Assembly (NCBI RefSeq): GCF_003114855.1
Contig: NZ_BFBB01000003.1
Span: 499,077 to 563,076, forward strand
DNA: 64,000 nucleotides
Reading direction: 5' to 3'
Source of the DNA: Leptospira ryugenii
GTDB taxonomy: Bacteria > Spirochaetota > Leptospiria > Leptospirales > Leptospiraceae
Position numbers and translations under genes: made by a program. The notes beneath the pieces are model-generated. The model was not told where the DNA came from and searched no databases. It saw nothing but the letters and a program-made list of their open reading frames with translations. Shown here one piece after another: positions 30,132 through 38,597 of this stretch (position 1 is its first letter; every line of letters begins with the position of its first letter).

Positions 30132-30635
30132 CTACTTGTTGACCGAGATAAATTCTACGATCTGAGAAAAATCCAAATTTAAAATTAAATTGCCTTCGAA
30201 GCGAGACACCGATTCAACCATCTTTGAATAATTGAGGGATAGATCATCAACAGTTGAGCTAATCATAGCCTTTTGGATTTTCACAACTTGTTTAACTTCA
30301 TCGACTAAGATACCACACCTTTTTTCATTTAGCATAATGACTATAATGCGGGAGATAGGGAAGATTTCGGAATCGATTTGATGAAAGCGTTTTTTGAGAT
30401 CCACGATAGGGATGATCTCTCCTCGTAGGTTGATCACACCTAATATGTATTCTTCGACATTGGGTATACGAGTGATCATTACAGGCTTTAATATCTCATG
30501 AACATGCAATAAGGGAAGACCAAAGTATTCTTTATCGATTGTAAACGTAAGGAATTGTTCCAAATCCCCTATTTCATTTTCTGCTTCTGCTTTGGTTCTT
30601 TCGGCTAAACTGAGAGCATACTTTTCTTGGTCCAT
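30132..30635 (-). CDS. cheW: chemotaxis coupling protein CheW
   Basis: A 167-residue CheW: a leading segment of ~25 residues followed by the SH3-like double barrel, with FGLPLLHVHEILKP, VEEYILGVINLRGEIIPIVDL and CGILVDEVKQVV. It links chemoreceptors to CheA at the polar array. It lies directly upstream of the cheA-cheC fusion gene. A 36-base gap separates it from the 5-FTHF cyclo-ligase gene upstream. Confidence 0.94.
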   Translation of the reverse strand: MDQEKYALSLAERTKAEAENEIGDLEQFLTFTIDKEYFGLPLLHVHEILKPVMITRIPNVEEYILGVINLRGEIIPIVDLKKRFHQIDSEIFPISRIIVIMLNEKRCGILVDEVKQVVKIQKAMISSTVDDLSLNYSKMVESVSRFEGNLILNLDFSQIVEFISVNK

Positions 30636-30671
30636 ATCTAAGCTATATACTCTCTAAGTAAAGAACTGAGT

Positions 30672-31256
30672 TCAATCCAAAAACGAGTGTATGCTCGTTT
30701 CTGTGATGATTTTTCCTACTTTCTGATCATGTTCTTCTGTTCGGAAGGGAACGGGAAAAACTGCGGAAAATGTAAGTCCTATCGTTTTTTTGAACACAGC
30801 AGGAGACGAAAGGGTTCGGTCATAATAACCCGCCCCGCGGCCCAATCGCTCCCCCGTTTCTGAGAATCCTAAGGCAGGAACCAGAATCAAATCGGCTTCT
30901 TCTGGGGATATCTCCTCAATCCCAATCGGCTCCCAAAGTCCAAACTGTCCGCGCTCCCAAGAATGAGGCCTTACAAAGGATAAAGTTCCCCGAGGATTGA
31001 CTTTTGGAAAAAAATATTTGGCTGGGTGACGGAACTCCCAAAAGGCACTGGGCCTAGGTAAGGGAGTCGATTCCGTTAGGGGAAGTACGTCGACTTCCAA
31101 ACGAGGGTCCGCGACGTAAAATATAAGCCTTTCTTTGCCTGAAAGTTCTTGCAACAAACGCCGAAGGATGATGCCTTCAGCCTCATCCCTTCGGCTCAAA
31201 ACCGGTAACAACTCTTTGAGTCGTTTTCTGGCTTCTGGCTTTTCGAGTAGATTCAA
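30672..31256 (-). CDS. fau: 5-formyltetrahydrofolate cyclo-ligase
   Basis: A 194-residue ATP-dependent enzyme turning 5-formyl-THF into 5,10-methenyl-THF. The family motif LGRGAGYYDR is at ~138-147, with DLILVPALGFS just before and EEHDQKVGKIITE near the C-terminus. It overlaps zapA by four bases. The zapA-fau pairing is common in bacteria, where 6S RNA often lies between them; here there is no room for it. Confidence 0.9.
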   Translation of the reverse strand: MNLLEKPEARKRLKELLPVLSRRDEAEGIILRRLLQELSGKERLIFYVADPRLEVDVLPLTESTPLPRPSAFWEFRHPAKYFFPKVNPRGTLSFVRPHSWERGQFGLWEPIGIEEISPEEADLILVPALGFSETGERLGRGAGYYDRTLSSPAVFKKTIGLTFSAVFPVPFRTEEHDQKVGKIITETSIHSFLD

Positions 31257-31570
31257 TAGATATCCCCGATGATTCCTTCTTCGAGTAATGAGATGATTTT
31301 TTGTGTTCTATCCTCAATCTCTTTCGATTGGTTGGGGTCGAGTGACTTATCTTTCAGTTGGAACAATTCATCAGCAAGGTTTAAAGCACAGAGTACTGCT
31401 ATTTTTGTTTTTGAAGCCTGTGGCAAACCTTGCGCGATTTCTTTCATGCGAGCTTCTACATACTCTGCTACGGTATGTATGTAGTCGGGACTTGCTTCGC
31501 CAACGATGGTGTAGGTTTCACCAAAGATTTGTTTTGTGATTTTTTGAGGTGAAGAGGCAGAATCTGCCAT
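31253..31570 (-). CDS. zapA: cell division protein ZapA
   Basis: A 105-residue ZapA: an N-terminal beta-rich segment (ITKQIFGETYTIVGEASPDYI), the conserved helix with VAEYVEARMKEIAQ, then ALNLADELFQLKD and a C-terminal coiled coil. ZapA bundles FtsZ filaments at mid-cell. It lies three bases after a coiled-coil gene that may be its ZapB-like partner and is coupled to the folate cyclo-ligase. Confidence 0.85.
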   Translation of the reverse strand: MADSASSPQKITKQIFGETYTIVGEASPDYIHTVAEYVEARMKEIAQGLPQASKTKIAVLCALNLADELFQLKDKSLDPNQSKEIEDRTQKIISLLEEGIIGDIY

Positions 31571-31573
31571 CTG

Positions 31574-32209
31574 CTATTTGGGATCGTCTTCAATGACTAA
31601 AAAGTCATCGTCATCATCCGCATCAAAGACAGTGATCGTATCATCGTCATCGTCAATGATGATGTCGTCTTCATCGTCTAGCTCAACAGTAGGAACATCT
31701 GTATCATCAGAAACGATGGAAATCTCTTCGTTCCCAACTGAGGACTGTGCAGGTGCGATTTCTACGGACTCCTCTGGAGAGAAATCAGAGTCATCTTCAT
31801 CGAGTAAAATAATTTCATCATCGTCTTCGGATGCCATCGGTAGGCTTGGGGCAAGGGCAGCCGCTTTCGGAGCAACTGGCTCAGGTGCTGGGCTTGGCGC
31901 AGCCTTTGGCTGGGATGAGGAAGTCGGGATGCCATCCAAACGGCCCAAAAGTTTATGCACCTTTGTCTCAAGCTGTTCTTCTCTTGCCTTTAATTCCGCC
32001 AACTGTTGGTTTGCATCCTGGAGTTGAGAGCGTAGAGATTTGAGCTCTCTTTCCTTTTCTTCCATGGCAAGCTTCATCTGGTCGTTCTCTGCACGCAAAG
32101 ACTCATTCTCTGCTTCGAGACGACTATTTTCCGTTCTGAGATCCTGGATGAGTTCCAGGGCCTTCACTACTTTGCTTTCAAGCTCTTCAATGGTTTCGAG
32201 TTTCAACAT
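31574..32209 (-). CDS. ZapB-like coiled-coil protein with very acidic C-terminal tail
   Basis: 211 residues in two contrasting halves. Residues ~3-95 are an uninterrupted heptad coiled coil (IEELESKVVKALELIQDL, then Glu/Leu-rich repeats). A Pro/Ala/Ser linker (~97-125) leads to a strongly acidic tail with runs of Asp (for example DDEDDIIIDDDDD and DADDDDDF). The coiled coil followed directly by zapA suggests a cell-division (ZapB-like) role, which is inference. The tail has hydrophobic punctuation (IILL, IIID, FLVIED) that might be short linear binding motifs. The reverse strand reads as a poly-Ser open frame, which is an artefact. Confidence 0.75.
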   Translation of the reverse strand: MLKLETIEELESKVVKALELIQDLRTENSRLEAENESLRAENDQMKLAMEEKERELKSLRSQLQDANQQLAELKAREEQLETKVHKLLGRLDGIPTSSSQPKAAPSPAPEPVAPKAAALAPSLPMASEDDDEIILLDEDDSDFSPEESVEIAPAQSSVGNEEISIVSDDTDVPTVELDDEDDIIIDDDDDTITVFDADDDDDFLVIEDDPK

Positions 32210-32222
32210 GGTGGCAATCCGA

Positions 32223-32253
32223 TGGAATAGAATAGACGTGCTATTCTATTCCA
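32223..32253. other. perfect 13-bp stem-loop between rplT and the coiled-coil gene
   Basis: TGGAATAGAATAG (32223-32235) and CTATTCTATTCCA (32241-32253) are perfect inverted repeats around a 5-base loop, beginning 15 bases after the rplT stop. No T-run follows in the direction of transcription, so it may be a factor-assisted terminator, an RNA-processing or stability element, or a site reducing read-through from ribosomal genes into zapA and downstream. Confidence 0.6.
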
Positions 32254-32267
32254 ATCAAGCATTTAAT

Positions 32268-32621
32268 TTATTTTGATACCTTGGTTTTTTCTACCAGGGC
32301 ATTGAACACTTCTTTGTGGTTGTATGCAAGGTCCGCCAAAGTTTTGCGGTCTAAATTGATCCCGTGGGTTTTCAATGCATGTATGAACTTGGAATAAGAC
32401 ATTCCATTTTCACGAACAGCTGCATTGATCCTTGTGATCCAAAGTTTCCGAAACTCTGATTTTTTCTTGCGACGGTCACGATAGGCCCACTGGCCTGCTT
32501 TCATAACAGCAGACTTTGCTGTCCTGAAGAGTTTTGATCGAGCACCACGAAAGCCTTTCGCTTTTTGGAGGACTTTTTTTCTTCTATTTTTATGGATAGT
32601 TCCGTTGACGGCACGTGGCAT
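32268..32621 (-). CDS. rplT: 50S ribosomal protein L20
   Basis: A 117-residue L20 with the typical basic N-terminus ([25 protein letters not shown]) and [18 protein letters not shown], then [22 protein letters not shown] and the C-terminal globular part with [10 protein letters not shown]. It binds 23S rRNA early in 50S assembly. Third gene of infC-rpmI-rplT, three bases after rpmI. Confidence 0.98.
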   Translation of the reverse strand: MPRAVNGTIHKNRRKKVLQKAKGFRGARSKLFRTAKSAVMKAGQWAYRDRRKKKSEFRKLWITRINAAVRENGMSYSKFIHALKTHGINLDRKTLADLAYNHKEVFNALVEKTKVSK

Positions 32622-32624
32622 CGC

Positions 32625-32825
32625 TTAACCTCCGTAAGGTAGAAGTTTTTCTACTCGGTTGTAATCGGTTTCGTGGATGACATGCATTCCACGGCTTTGG
32701 TGCTTCATCTTGGGAGATTTTTTTTCAAGGATGTGCCTTCGAAAAGCAGCTCCTCTTTTGATCTTTCCATTCTTTGTGAACTTAAAGCGCTTTGCAGCAG
32801 CTCTGTTGGTTTTGAGTTTGTACAT
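32625..32825 (-). CDS. rpmI: 50S ribosomal protein L35
   Basis: A 66-residue, highly basic L35: YKLKTNRAAAKRFKFTKNGK at the start, then KRGAAFRRHILEKKSPK. Component of the large ribosomal subunit, in the canonical order between infC and rplT. The gap to infC is 17 bases. Confidence 0.97.
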   Translation of the reverse strand: MYKLKTNRAAAKRFKFTKNGKIKRGAAFRRHILEKKSPKMKHQSRGMHVIHETDYNRVEKLLPYGG

Positions 32826-32842
32826 AGTTGTTTTTCCTTTGA

Positions 32843-33403
32843 TCAGCCCTTACTTTGGGCGATTGGGTTCAGCACGACCACTATGGTTTTTCCGTCGTGT
32901 ACCGGTAACTTTTCGGGAGAGGCTTGCTCTTTTAGGTCCTCGACGAACCGGTTAATAATATTCATTCCGATTTCAGAGTGAACCATCTCTCTGCCTCGGA
33001 ATCGAAGAGTTACTTTCACCTTATCCCCTTTAGACAGGAATTCCAGCGCGTGTCTCTTCTTAATCTCAAAGTCATGGTTGTCAATACGAGGTCTGATTTT
33101 GATCTCTTTGACAGTGACAATGTGTTGTTTCTTTTTCGCTTCTTTTGTCTTTTTGAGAAGTTCGAATTTGTACTTACCAAAATCGATCAATTTGCACACA
33201 TGCACATCTTGATCTCCCGAAACTTCCACCAAATCCAAGTTAGCTTCCTTTGCTCTTCGCAAAGCTTCATCAAATGTTACGATATCAGATCCTTCATCTG
33301 AAACGAGCCTTACGGTACTCACTCCTGTGATCTGCTCATTGATTCTTATGTGGGCAAATTTATCTTGGTTTGGGTTCCCTCTCGGGTTGGGCCTTTTCTG
33401 CAT
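32843..33403 (-). CDS. infC: translation initiation factor IF-3
   Basis: A 186-residue IF-3 with N-domain [15 protein letters not shown] and [25 protein letters not shown], the lysine-rich linker, and the C-domain [18 protein letters not shown] and [13 protein letters not shown]. It controls start-codon selection and subunit splitting. ATG at 33403 is preceded by GGAG at proper spacing; an AUU/AUC-type autoregulatory start is not used. An 85-base gap upstream holds a weak hairpin only. Confidence 0.97.
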   Translation of the reverse strand: MQKRPNPRGNPNQDKFAHIRINEQITGVSTVRLVSDEGSDIVTFDEALRRAKEANLDLVEVSGDQDVHVCKLIDFGKYKFELLKKTKEAKKKQHIVTVKEIKIRPRIDNHDFEIKKRHALEFLSKGDKVKVTLRFRGREMVHSEIGMNIINRFVEDLKEQASPEKLPVHDGKTIVVVLNPIAQSKG

Positions 33404-33488
33404 TCAGTCTCCGAACGTTCTTAAAACTTCCATGCTTGTGCCAAGGATACGGGGATCAAGTACATTTCTGCCCGATTTTAGGGGCAAA

Positions 33489-34406
33489 CTAACCGGAAAT
33501 CATCTCCGAAACCTGCATAATCCAAGATGTGAAGTAATTTGCCAAAGACCTAAGGAGAAAGAGGTCGGATTCAAAGACATCCAAAGAGCCTTGGTCCTGG
33601 TTTTTGCTGGATTGGACAGCTTGGGCATATTTGGTTCGGAATTGTAGGAGGGCAGTATCAGGTGGGATGTACTTTGCCACTCTCTGTTTCATCTCTTCAT
33701 CGAAACCATATTCTTTGGCCCATTCCGAGATCAAAGTATCACAACGGTATTTCTTCGCGAGTAGATGTTGGGCTATGATATTACGAAAGATCAGCTCTAC
33801 CGAGGTTATGGTAAGGTCTTTAAAAGCCAAAGCCACTTCATCCTCCAATTGCTCTCTTTTGAGGAGGGCATCCTTCAAGGAACTTTGGGCTAGGATCTTG
33901 GCATTCATAGTATTGTATGCCCGGAAATGCTGGAGCATAGACTCTTTTTCGGTGTGCGAGAGGTCGCTTGTGTCTTTGTCAGCAAGGCTTCCGCCTTCCT
34001 CGCTTTTACCTGTGCTGAGAAGGTCAATGGTTTGGAATAGAACATCGAGTGAGAACTGGTTGCGCCTATCTTTTTTGTAGAGAAGTTCCTTTCGGAAGGC
34101 TTGCGAAATCTTGGTACAAAATTCATTCAGGTCTGCAAGACGGAAACGACCTGAGCTCGTGATCACCTTTTGGAGAGTGTTGCGAAATTTTTCGTCAGAT
34201 TTAAGGTCAAACTCGGATGCGAGTGACAAAAAGTTTTTGATAAAGGTATCGCGTAGGATCTGAGCCGAACCTTCACGTGCCTCCTCTTGCCTTTGGATGA
34301 TCCGAAAGCAGAGCAAAGCCTCCTTTCGGACTAAATTCTGAGCACTTTGCTCCCGTTCGCGAATGGCCGCTAATGCCTTTGCGCGGTCTTCTTTTTCTGC
34401 ATCCAT
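33489..34406 (-). CDS. hypothetical helical cytoplasmic protein in the thrS-infC operon
   Basis: A 305-residue, soluble, charged and mostly helical protein with no signal peptide or membrane segment. The N-terminal ~40 residues are a Glu/Arg/Lys helix and the rest reads as a helical bundle, with no catalytic motif I recognise. It lies 12 bases after thrS and is followed by infC-rpmI-rplT, so it is expressed with translation genes. I do not recognise a family outside the genus. Confidence 0.75.
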   Translation of the reverse strand: MDAEKEDRAKALAAIREREQSAQNLVRKEALLCFRIIQRQEEAREGSAQILRDTFIKNFLSLASEFDLKSDEKFRNTLQKVITSSGRFRLADLNEFCTKISQAFRKELLYKKDRRNQFSLDVLFQTIDLLSTGKSEEGGSLADKDTSDLSHTEKESMLQHFRAYNTMNAKILAQSSLKDALLKREQLEDEVALAFKDLTITSVELIFRNIIAQHLLAKKYRCDTLISEWAKEYGFDEEMKQRVAKYIPPDTALLQFRTKYAQAVQSSKNQDQGSLDVFESDLFLLRSLANYFTSWIMQVSEMISG

Positions 34407-34418
34407 AATCTTTCGCTT

Positions 34419-36332
34419 TCAGGAAACTTCGCCTACTAAAAGTGCTAAAAAGCCATCTCTAGAAAGTGTTTCTGTAGTTTCTTCACCCAATCGGCGAATG
34501 GAAACTGTTCCCTGTTCCTTTTCCTTATCGCCAAGGATTACAGTATAGTTCGCACGGCGCAAGATGGATTCTCGGATTTTGGCACCAATTTTTTCGTTTC
34601 GCAAGTCCATCTCGACGCGAAAATCTCGGCTCTTCAAATCCCTGAACACATCCTTCGCATAATCATTGTGAGATTCTGCGACTGTGACAATGCGGATCTG
34701 AGTTGGGTTCAGCCAAAGAGGGAATTTGCCTTCGTAGTGTTCGATGAGGATTCCAATGAATCGTTCCAGGGAGCCATAAATCGCACGATGGATCATGACA
34801 GGTGCATGTTTTTTTCCATCGGAGGCTGTGAATTCTAATTCAAAACGGTTGGGCATTGAAAAATCAATCTGTACAGTCCCACATTGCCACAATCGACCCA
34901 AAGAGTCTTTGATGTTGAATTCGATCTTGGGACCATAAAAGGCTCCCTCCCCTTCTTTGATGCCGTATTCGATACCTTTCTTTTTGAGGGCATCGTGGAG
35001 GGCATTGGTTGCAAGGTTCCAATCTTCGTCGCTTCCTTGTGATTTTTCTGGCCTTGTCGCTATAAAGGTTTTAAATTCCGAAAATCCGAACTTTTTGTAC
35101 ACCTCAAATGTAAAGTCGATAATGTCTTCTACCTCTGATTCTACCTTATCTAAGGGAGCATAGATATGAGCATCATCTTGTGTAAAGGCGCGCACTCGGA
35201 ATAAACCATGTAATACTCCCGACATCTCATGTCGGTGGACTGTTCCCAATTCCATATAGCGGAGGGGAAGTTCACGATACGAATGCATATGGTATTTATA
35301 AATCAAGGAACAGCCGGGGCAGTTCATGGGCTTTACGGCAAAGTCGGCTTCATCGATCTCGGTGAAGTACATATTTTCTTTGAAGTTATCCCAGTGGCCT
35401 GACCTCTTCCATAACGTTGAATTTAAGATGGTTGGGGTTTTGATTTCGTGGTAACCTCTTTGGAAACATTGCTCTCTAATATAGGAGGCTAAAGTATTCC
35501 AGAGGAGAGTTCCTTTAGGGTGCCAAAATGGGAAGCCAGGAGCTTCATCTTGGAAACTAAACAAATCCAATTCTTTTCCTAACTTTCTATGGTCTCTTTT
35601 CTTTGCTTCCTCGATGAGAAAGATGTATTCGTCCAATAACTTTTTGGATGGGAAAGAAACTCCATATATCCGAGTCAGCATCTTGTTTTTGGAATCACCC
35701 TTCCAATATGCTCCCGAAATGGCTGTTAGCTTAAATGCTTTTAAGAGTCCAGTGCGTGGCACGTGTGGACCACGGCAAAGGTCATACCAATCCCCTTGCC
35801 CATAGAGGGAAACAGTTTCGGAATCAAATCCTTGGATGAGTTCAACCTTATATGGTTCATTTTCGCTCTTAAATTTTTGAATGGCTTCTTCTTTTTTGAG
35901 CTCCCATCGTTTTACCGAGAGATCCTCTTTTACAATTTTTGCCATCTCTGCTTCTATCTTTGGTAAATCCTCTGTGGTGATGACAACATCACCAAAATCA
36001 ATATCATAAAAAAAGAAACCTGGACCATTCTCAATAACGGGTCCTACCGTTAAACGAGCATTAGGCCAAAGATGTTGAACAGCCATACCCAATAAATGTG
36101 CAGAAGAGTGGTGGAAAACTTCCTTACCTTCTGTATCTTCAAATGTCAAAAATTGTACCGTCGCATCAGTTTCTGGACAGAGGCTGAGGTCCTTGGTTTC
36201 TCCATTCACACGTACGGCCAAGGCCTTATCTTTCAGAAATGGAAGCTGGGTCTCGATAAAATCTCGAAAGGATTTTCCCTTCTCGAGTGTTTTGTGAGAA
36301 CCGTCGGGAAGTGTGATCTGTAAATTTGACAT
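34419..36332 (-). CDS. thrS: threonyl-tRNA synthetase
   Basis: A full-length 637-residue class II synthetase. The TGS domain is at ~1-62, the editing domain ~65-225 (with [14 protein letters not shown] and the later [11 protein letters not shown]), the catalytic core ~245-530 ([21 protein letters not shown] zinc region; [23 protein letters not shown] as motif 2) and the anticodon-binding domain ~540-637. It charges tRNA-Thr and hydrolyses Ser-tRNA-Thr. A TATACT box on the minus strand (36371-36376) is a plausible -10 element for this operon. No T-box leader is visible in the 86 bases upstream. Confidence 0.97.
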   Translation of the reverse strand: MSNLQITLPDGSHKTLEKGKSFRDFIETQLPFLKDKALAVRVNGETKDLSLCPETDATVQFLTFEDTEGKEVFHHSSAHLLGMAVQHLWPNARLTVGPVIENGPGFFFYDIDFGDVVITTEDLPKIEAEMAKIVKEDLSVKRWELKKEEAIQKFKSENEPYKVELIQGFDSETVSLYGQGDWYDLCRGPHVPRTGLLKAFKLTAISGAYWKGDSKNKMLTRIYGVSFPSKKLLDEYIFLIEEAKKRDHRKLGKELDLFSFQDEAPGFPFWHPKGTLLWNTLASYIREQCFQRGYHEIKTPTILNSTLWKRSGHWDNFKENMYFTEIDEADFAVKPMNCPGCSLIYKYHMHSYRELPLRYMELGTVHRHEMSGVLHGLFRVRAFTQDDAHIYAPLDKVESEVEDIIDFTFEVYKKFGFSEFKTFIATRPEKSQGSDEDWNLATNALHDALKKKGIEYGIKEGEGAFYGPKIEFNIKDSLGRLWQCGTVQIDFSMPNRFELEFTASDGKKHAPVMIHRAIYGSLERFIGILIEHYEGKFPLWLNPTQIRIVTVAESHNDYAKDVFRDLKSRDFRVEMDLRNEKIGAKIRESILRRANYTVILGDKEKEQGTVSIRRLGEETTETLSRDGFLALLVGEVS

Positions 36333-36418
36333 AGATAATTACAGGATTTTTTGGATTCCTCCGTAAGAAAAGTATAGTTTTTTCCTCTGTCTCAGATTTG
36401 CCTATAGGGAAATACAAA

Positions 36419-37021
36419 TCATCGCGATACCACTTGCTCGTAGAGCATTTGCACAAGCCATTGGAAACTTTCTTCTACTGATTCCTTCAAACCAAATCCA
36501 GACTGGAACTCTATGCTCACAAATCCATGTAAGGTGGCACGGAGGATTCTGATTTTATGAACTGCCTCACTATCTAGGACTTTTAAGCCGAGAGAATCTT
36601 GGCATATCCGTAGAGTTTGTTCGGCAGCTTTTTTATGGCTTTCGTTTTCTTTCGGACTGCCTAAGATTGTTTCATAGACCTTGGGGTGAGTTGCGGCAAA
36701 CTTTCTATAGGAGGCACAAAAATTTTGAAACCTTTCTTTAGATGGTTTGTTTTGGGAAGACATTTGGCTTTCCACCAAATACCGATTTAGCTCGAGGAGC
36801 GCTCTGGCAGAGAGTTCTCTCTGCACCTCTCCTAAATCCTGAATATGGTTGTAGAGAGAAGGCGAACGAATGTTCAATCTCTCTGCCAAGTCTTTCAAAG
36901 AAAAACCACTGACTCCGAATTGATTGGCAAGAGCCCAGGCCGCATCGGTTATGAGCTCTCGATTTAGCACTCTAGTTTCTTTTCTAGGCCTTCCTGTTTT
37001 ATGGACTAGTTTTTTTCCCAT
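36419..37021 (-). CDS. TetR/AcrR-family repressor
   Basis: 200 residues. The N-terminal TetR helix-turn-helix (~20-65) reads ELITDAAWALANQFGVSGFS, then LKDLAERLNIRSPSLYNHI. The C-terminal ligand domain has the pattern of WHG-type TetR proteins (ATLHGFVSIEFQSGFGL). It overlaps the end of the upstream alpha/beta hydrolase gene by 16 bases, and two identical-pattern palindromes lie just before that gene, so it most likely represses its own operon. The inducing ligand is unknown, possibly the substrate or product of the hydrolase. Confidence 0.88.
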   Translation of the reverse strand: MGKKLVHKTGRPRKETRVLNRELITDAAWALANQFGVSGFSLKDLAERLNIRSPSLYNHIQDLGEVQRELSARALLELNRYLVESQMSSQNKPSKERFQNFCASYRKFAATHPKVYETILGSPKENESHKKAAEQTLRICQDSLGLKVLDSEAVHKIRILRATLHGFVSIEFQSGFGLKESVEESFQWLVQMLYEQVVSR

Positions 37022-37851
37022 TGTCTCCGAATTACCTGCGCTAATCTCTTAAAATTATCTTTATAAGGATAATGACCACTTCCTTCGAAAATTTCTAGAT
37101 CTCCATTCGTGATCTTTTGTAGCCTCTTTGCTTCCGAAACGGGATCATCAAAGTCTGGGTCTTTGTCTCCCATCACAAAGGTATGTGGCACTTTTAGCTT
37201 AAAAAGTGCCTCGGCCGATTTAGGTTTAGATGCAAGGAACATGGACCGAACAGCCGTTAATCTATCTTTTTCCTTTAGGTTTTCATAAATGCGAGATGCA
37301 TGTGTCTCTAAATCTTTTGGCTTGGTAACTGGATATAAACTCATATAATAATTCTGGAACATCCAAGCTCCCCAAGGACCATTAAACATAGCCTTGATTC
37401 CCCATTTGAGTCCCCAACTTAATTCTTTGTCCTCAACAAAGGGACCTGTTAAAAATATATGTTGGATGCGTTCTGGTATGCGAGTGGCCACTAAGATTGC
37501 AGAGGCACAGGTCATAGAATTGCCGACGATGATCACATTTCTCAAATCATTCTGCACGATAAAGGCCTCCAAATCGTTTGCAGTTTCATCCGCTCCGTAG
37601 GAAGCAAAGTCTGTCCTTGATTCACCTGTTCCCCGTAGGTCCAATAAATGGATTTGGGCTTCTTGGCTAAGTTCGGTAGCCAAATCCAGATAGTTCTCTT
37701 TCAAATCTCCTATACCCGGTAACATCACTATGTTTCTTGTCCCAACACCGATTTTTTTGTAGCCCAATCCCAATACGGTTTCCCCAAAAACAGGATTCTT
37801 TGCCAGAAAAACCAAGGCAAAAAATGAAATAGAAAACAGAAAACGATTCAT
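37006..37851 (-). CDS. secreted alpha/beta-fold hydrolase
   Basis: A 281-residue hydrolase with a signal peptide (~1-22). The nucleophile elbow is GNSMT (Ser in VIIVGNSMTCASA), the acid probably in VMGDKDPDF, and the His in EGSGHYPYK. The oxyanion segment LPGIGD and LLDLRGTGES are typical of the esterase/epoxide-hydrolase-like branch. I chose ATG 37851 over an upstream TTG because AAGGAG lies six bases before it. That ribosome-binding site sits in the right arm of a 14-bp hairpin and next to operator-like palindromes, so expression looks controlled at two levels. Co-transcribed with the TetR gene downstream. Confidence 0.85.
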   Translation of the reverse strand: MNRFLFSISFFALVFLAKNPVFGETVLGLGYKKIGVGTRNIVMLPGIGDLKENYLDLATELSQEAQIHLLDLRGTGESRTDFASYGADETANDLEAFIVQNDLRNVIIVGNSMTCASAILVATRIPERIQHIFLTGPFVEDKELSWGLKWGIKAMFNGPWGAWMFQNYYMSLYPVTKPKDLETHASRIYENLKEKDRLTAVRSMFLASKPKSAEALFKLKVPHTFVMGDKDPDFDDPVSEAKRLQKITNGDLEIFEGSGHYPYKDNFKRLAQVIRRQWEKN

Positions 37852-37856
37852 AAACA

Positions 37857-37899
37857 ACTCCTTGTAAAAAACTAATTAGATTAGCTTTTTACAAGGAGT
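37857..37899 (-). promoter_or_regulatory. 14-bp perfect hairpin sequestering the hydrolase ribosome-binding site
   Basis: ACTCCTTGTAAAAA (37857-37870) and TTTTTACAAGGAGT (37886-37899) are perfect inverted repeats with a 15-base loop. In the minus-strand mRNA the AAGGAG ribosome-binding site of the hydrolase lies in the 3' arm, paired to CUCCUU in the 5' arm, six bases before AUG. The loop and inner arms contain the first operator-like palindrome. Confidence 0.6.
37868..37888. promoter_or_regulatory. operator-like palindrome O1 (probable TetR site)
   Basis: AAAACTAAT-TAG-ATTAGCTTT: 9-base arms around a 3-base centre with one mismatch, matching the O2 palindrome in both arms. It lies between the hydrolase start and O2, 42 bases centre to centre from O2 (four helical turns). 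Confidence 0.6.
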
Positions 37900-37909
37900 C
37901 CAGCTATAC

Positions 37910-37930
37910 AAAACTAATGCAATTAGTTTT
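37910..37930. promoter_or_regulatory. operator-like palindrome O2 (probable TetR site)
   Basis: AAAACTAAT-GCA-ATTAGTTTT: perfect 9-base arms, a size and symmetry usual for TetR dimers. It sits ~60-80 bases upstream of the hydrolase ATG, just upstream of a TATAGC -10-like box on the minus strand (37903-37908), so binding would block RNA polymerase. Confidence 0.65.
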
Positions 37931-37969
37931 TTGAAAAATTTAGATATTCTGGTCACTCCAAAACAGGTT

Positions 37970-38473
37970 TCACGGAAGTGTGATCTGCACGTATTGGAAC
38001 TTTTTTTGGTCAGAGGTCAAATTTGTGACCACTGTCTGGTTATCCATTTTAAAAGCACAAAAGATCTGCTGGCAGATAAGCTCATTTTTCCATGCGCTTG
38101 GACTAGCAGAGGAAGAAAGTGATTTGCCCATAATGGTAAGTTTACCTTTAAACGGAGATTTGGTGGTGCTTGTTCCTCCTGCAGTTAGATAGATTGAGAT
38201 TTGATTGATTTGTTTACTGGCTGGGTCTTCTTTTACTTTGATGCCCAATTGGTCCCAAGTATAGTAGAGACCGTCTGGTCGATTTTCCTTGAGATTGTAT
38301 TGTCCCAAAACTTTCACATAGTATTCTTCTGAAAGAGTAGCTTGTAAGGGCTCGTCATTTAGCGAGATAAAATTTTCTTCGACGAGGAATTGGATTTTAT
38401 TTTTTGCGACATCTTTTCCAAAGAGATTGGCTCCTAATAAAAATATACAAAGACTAAGCAGTATCGATTTCAT
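37970..38473 (-). CDS. secreted hypothetical protein
   Basis: A 167-residue protein with signal peptide (MKSILLSLCIFLLGANLFG) and a mature domain of alternating beta strands, with YYTWDQLGIKVKE and ISIYLTAGG as distinctive parts and two Cys (ICQQIFC) near the C-terminus that could form a disulfide. The frame is open six codons further, but the ATG at 38473 follows AAGGA at good spacing and begins the signal peptide. It stands between the TetR operon and the divergent sirtuin gene. Function not recognised; it resembles small periplasmic domain proteins found in Leptospira. Confidence 0.72.
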   Translation of the reverse strand: MKSILLSLCIFLLGANLFGKDVAKNKIQFLVEENFISLNDEPLQATLSEEYYVKVLGQYNLKENRPDGLYYTWDQLGIKVKEDPASKQINQISIYLTAGGTSTTKSPFKGKLTIMGKSLSSSASPSAWKNELICQQIFCAFKMDNQTVVTNLTSDQKKFQYVQITLP

Positions 38474-38597
38474 ATTCTTCCTTTGGTACAATGACCGAGA
38501 CCATTCTGAGTCTTTTGATGAGGCTCGTCAAGCAAGGCAGGTTGTCTGAACTTTTTCTGGTGGACAAGGAAATGACAAAGCTCCCAAGCTCGAGTGG

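Noticed and set aside
31578..32027. Plus-strand frame encoding a poly-Ser protein
   Set aside because: Reverse complement of the Asp-rich tail (GAT codons read as ATC/TCA); artefact of low complexity.
33469..33486. TGCCC / GGGCA hairpin before infC
   Set aside because: Only five pairs, no T-run; too weak to call a terminator or leader element.
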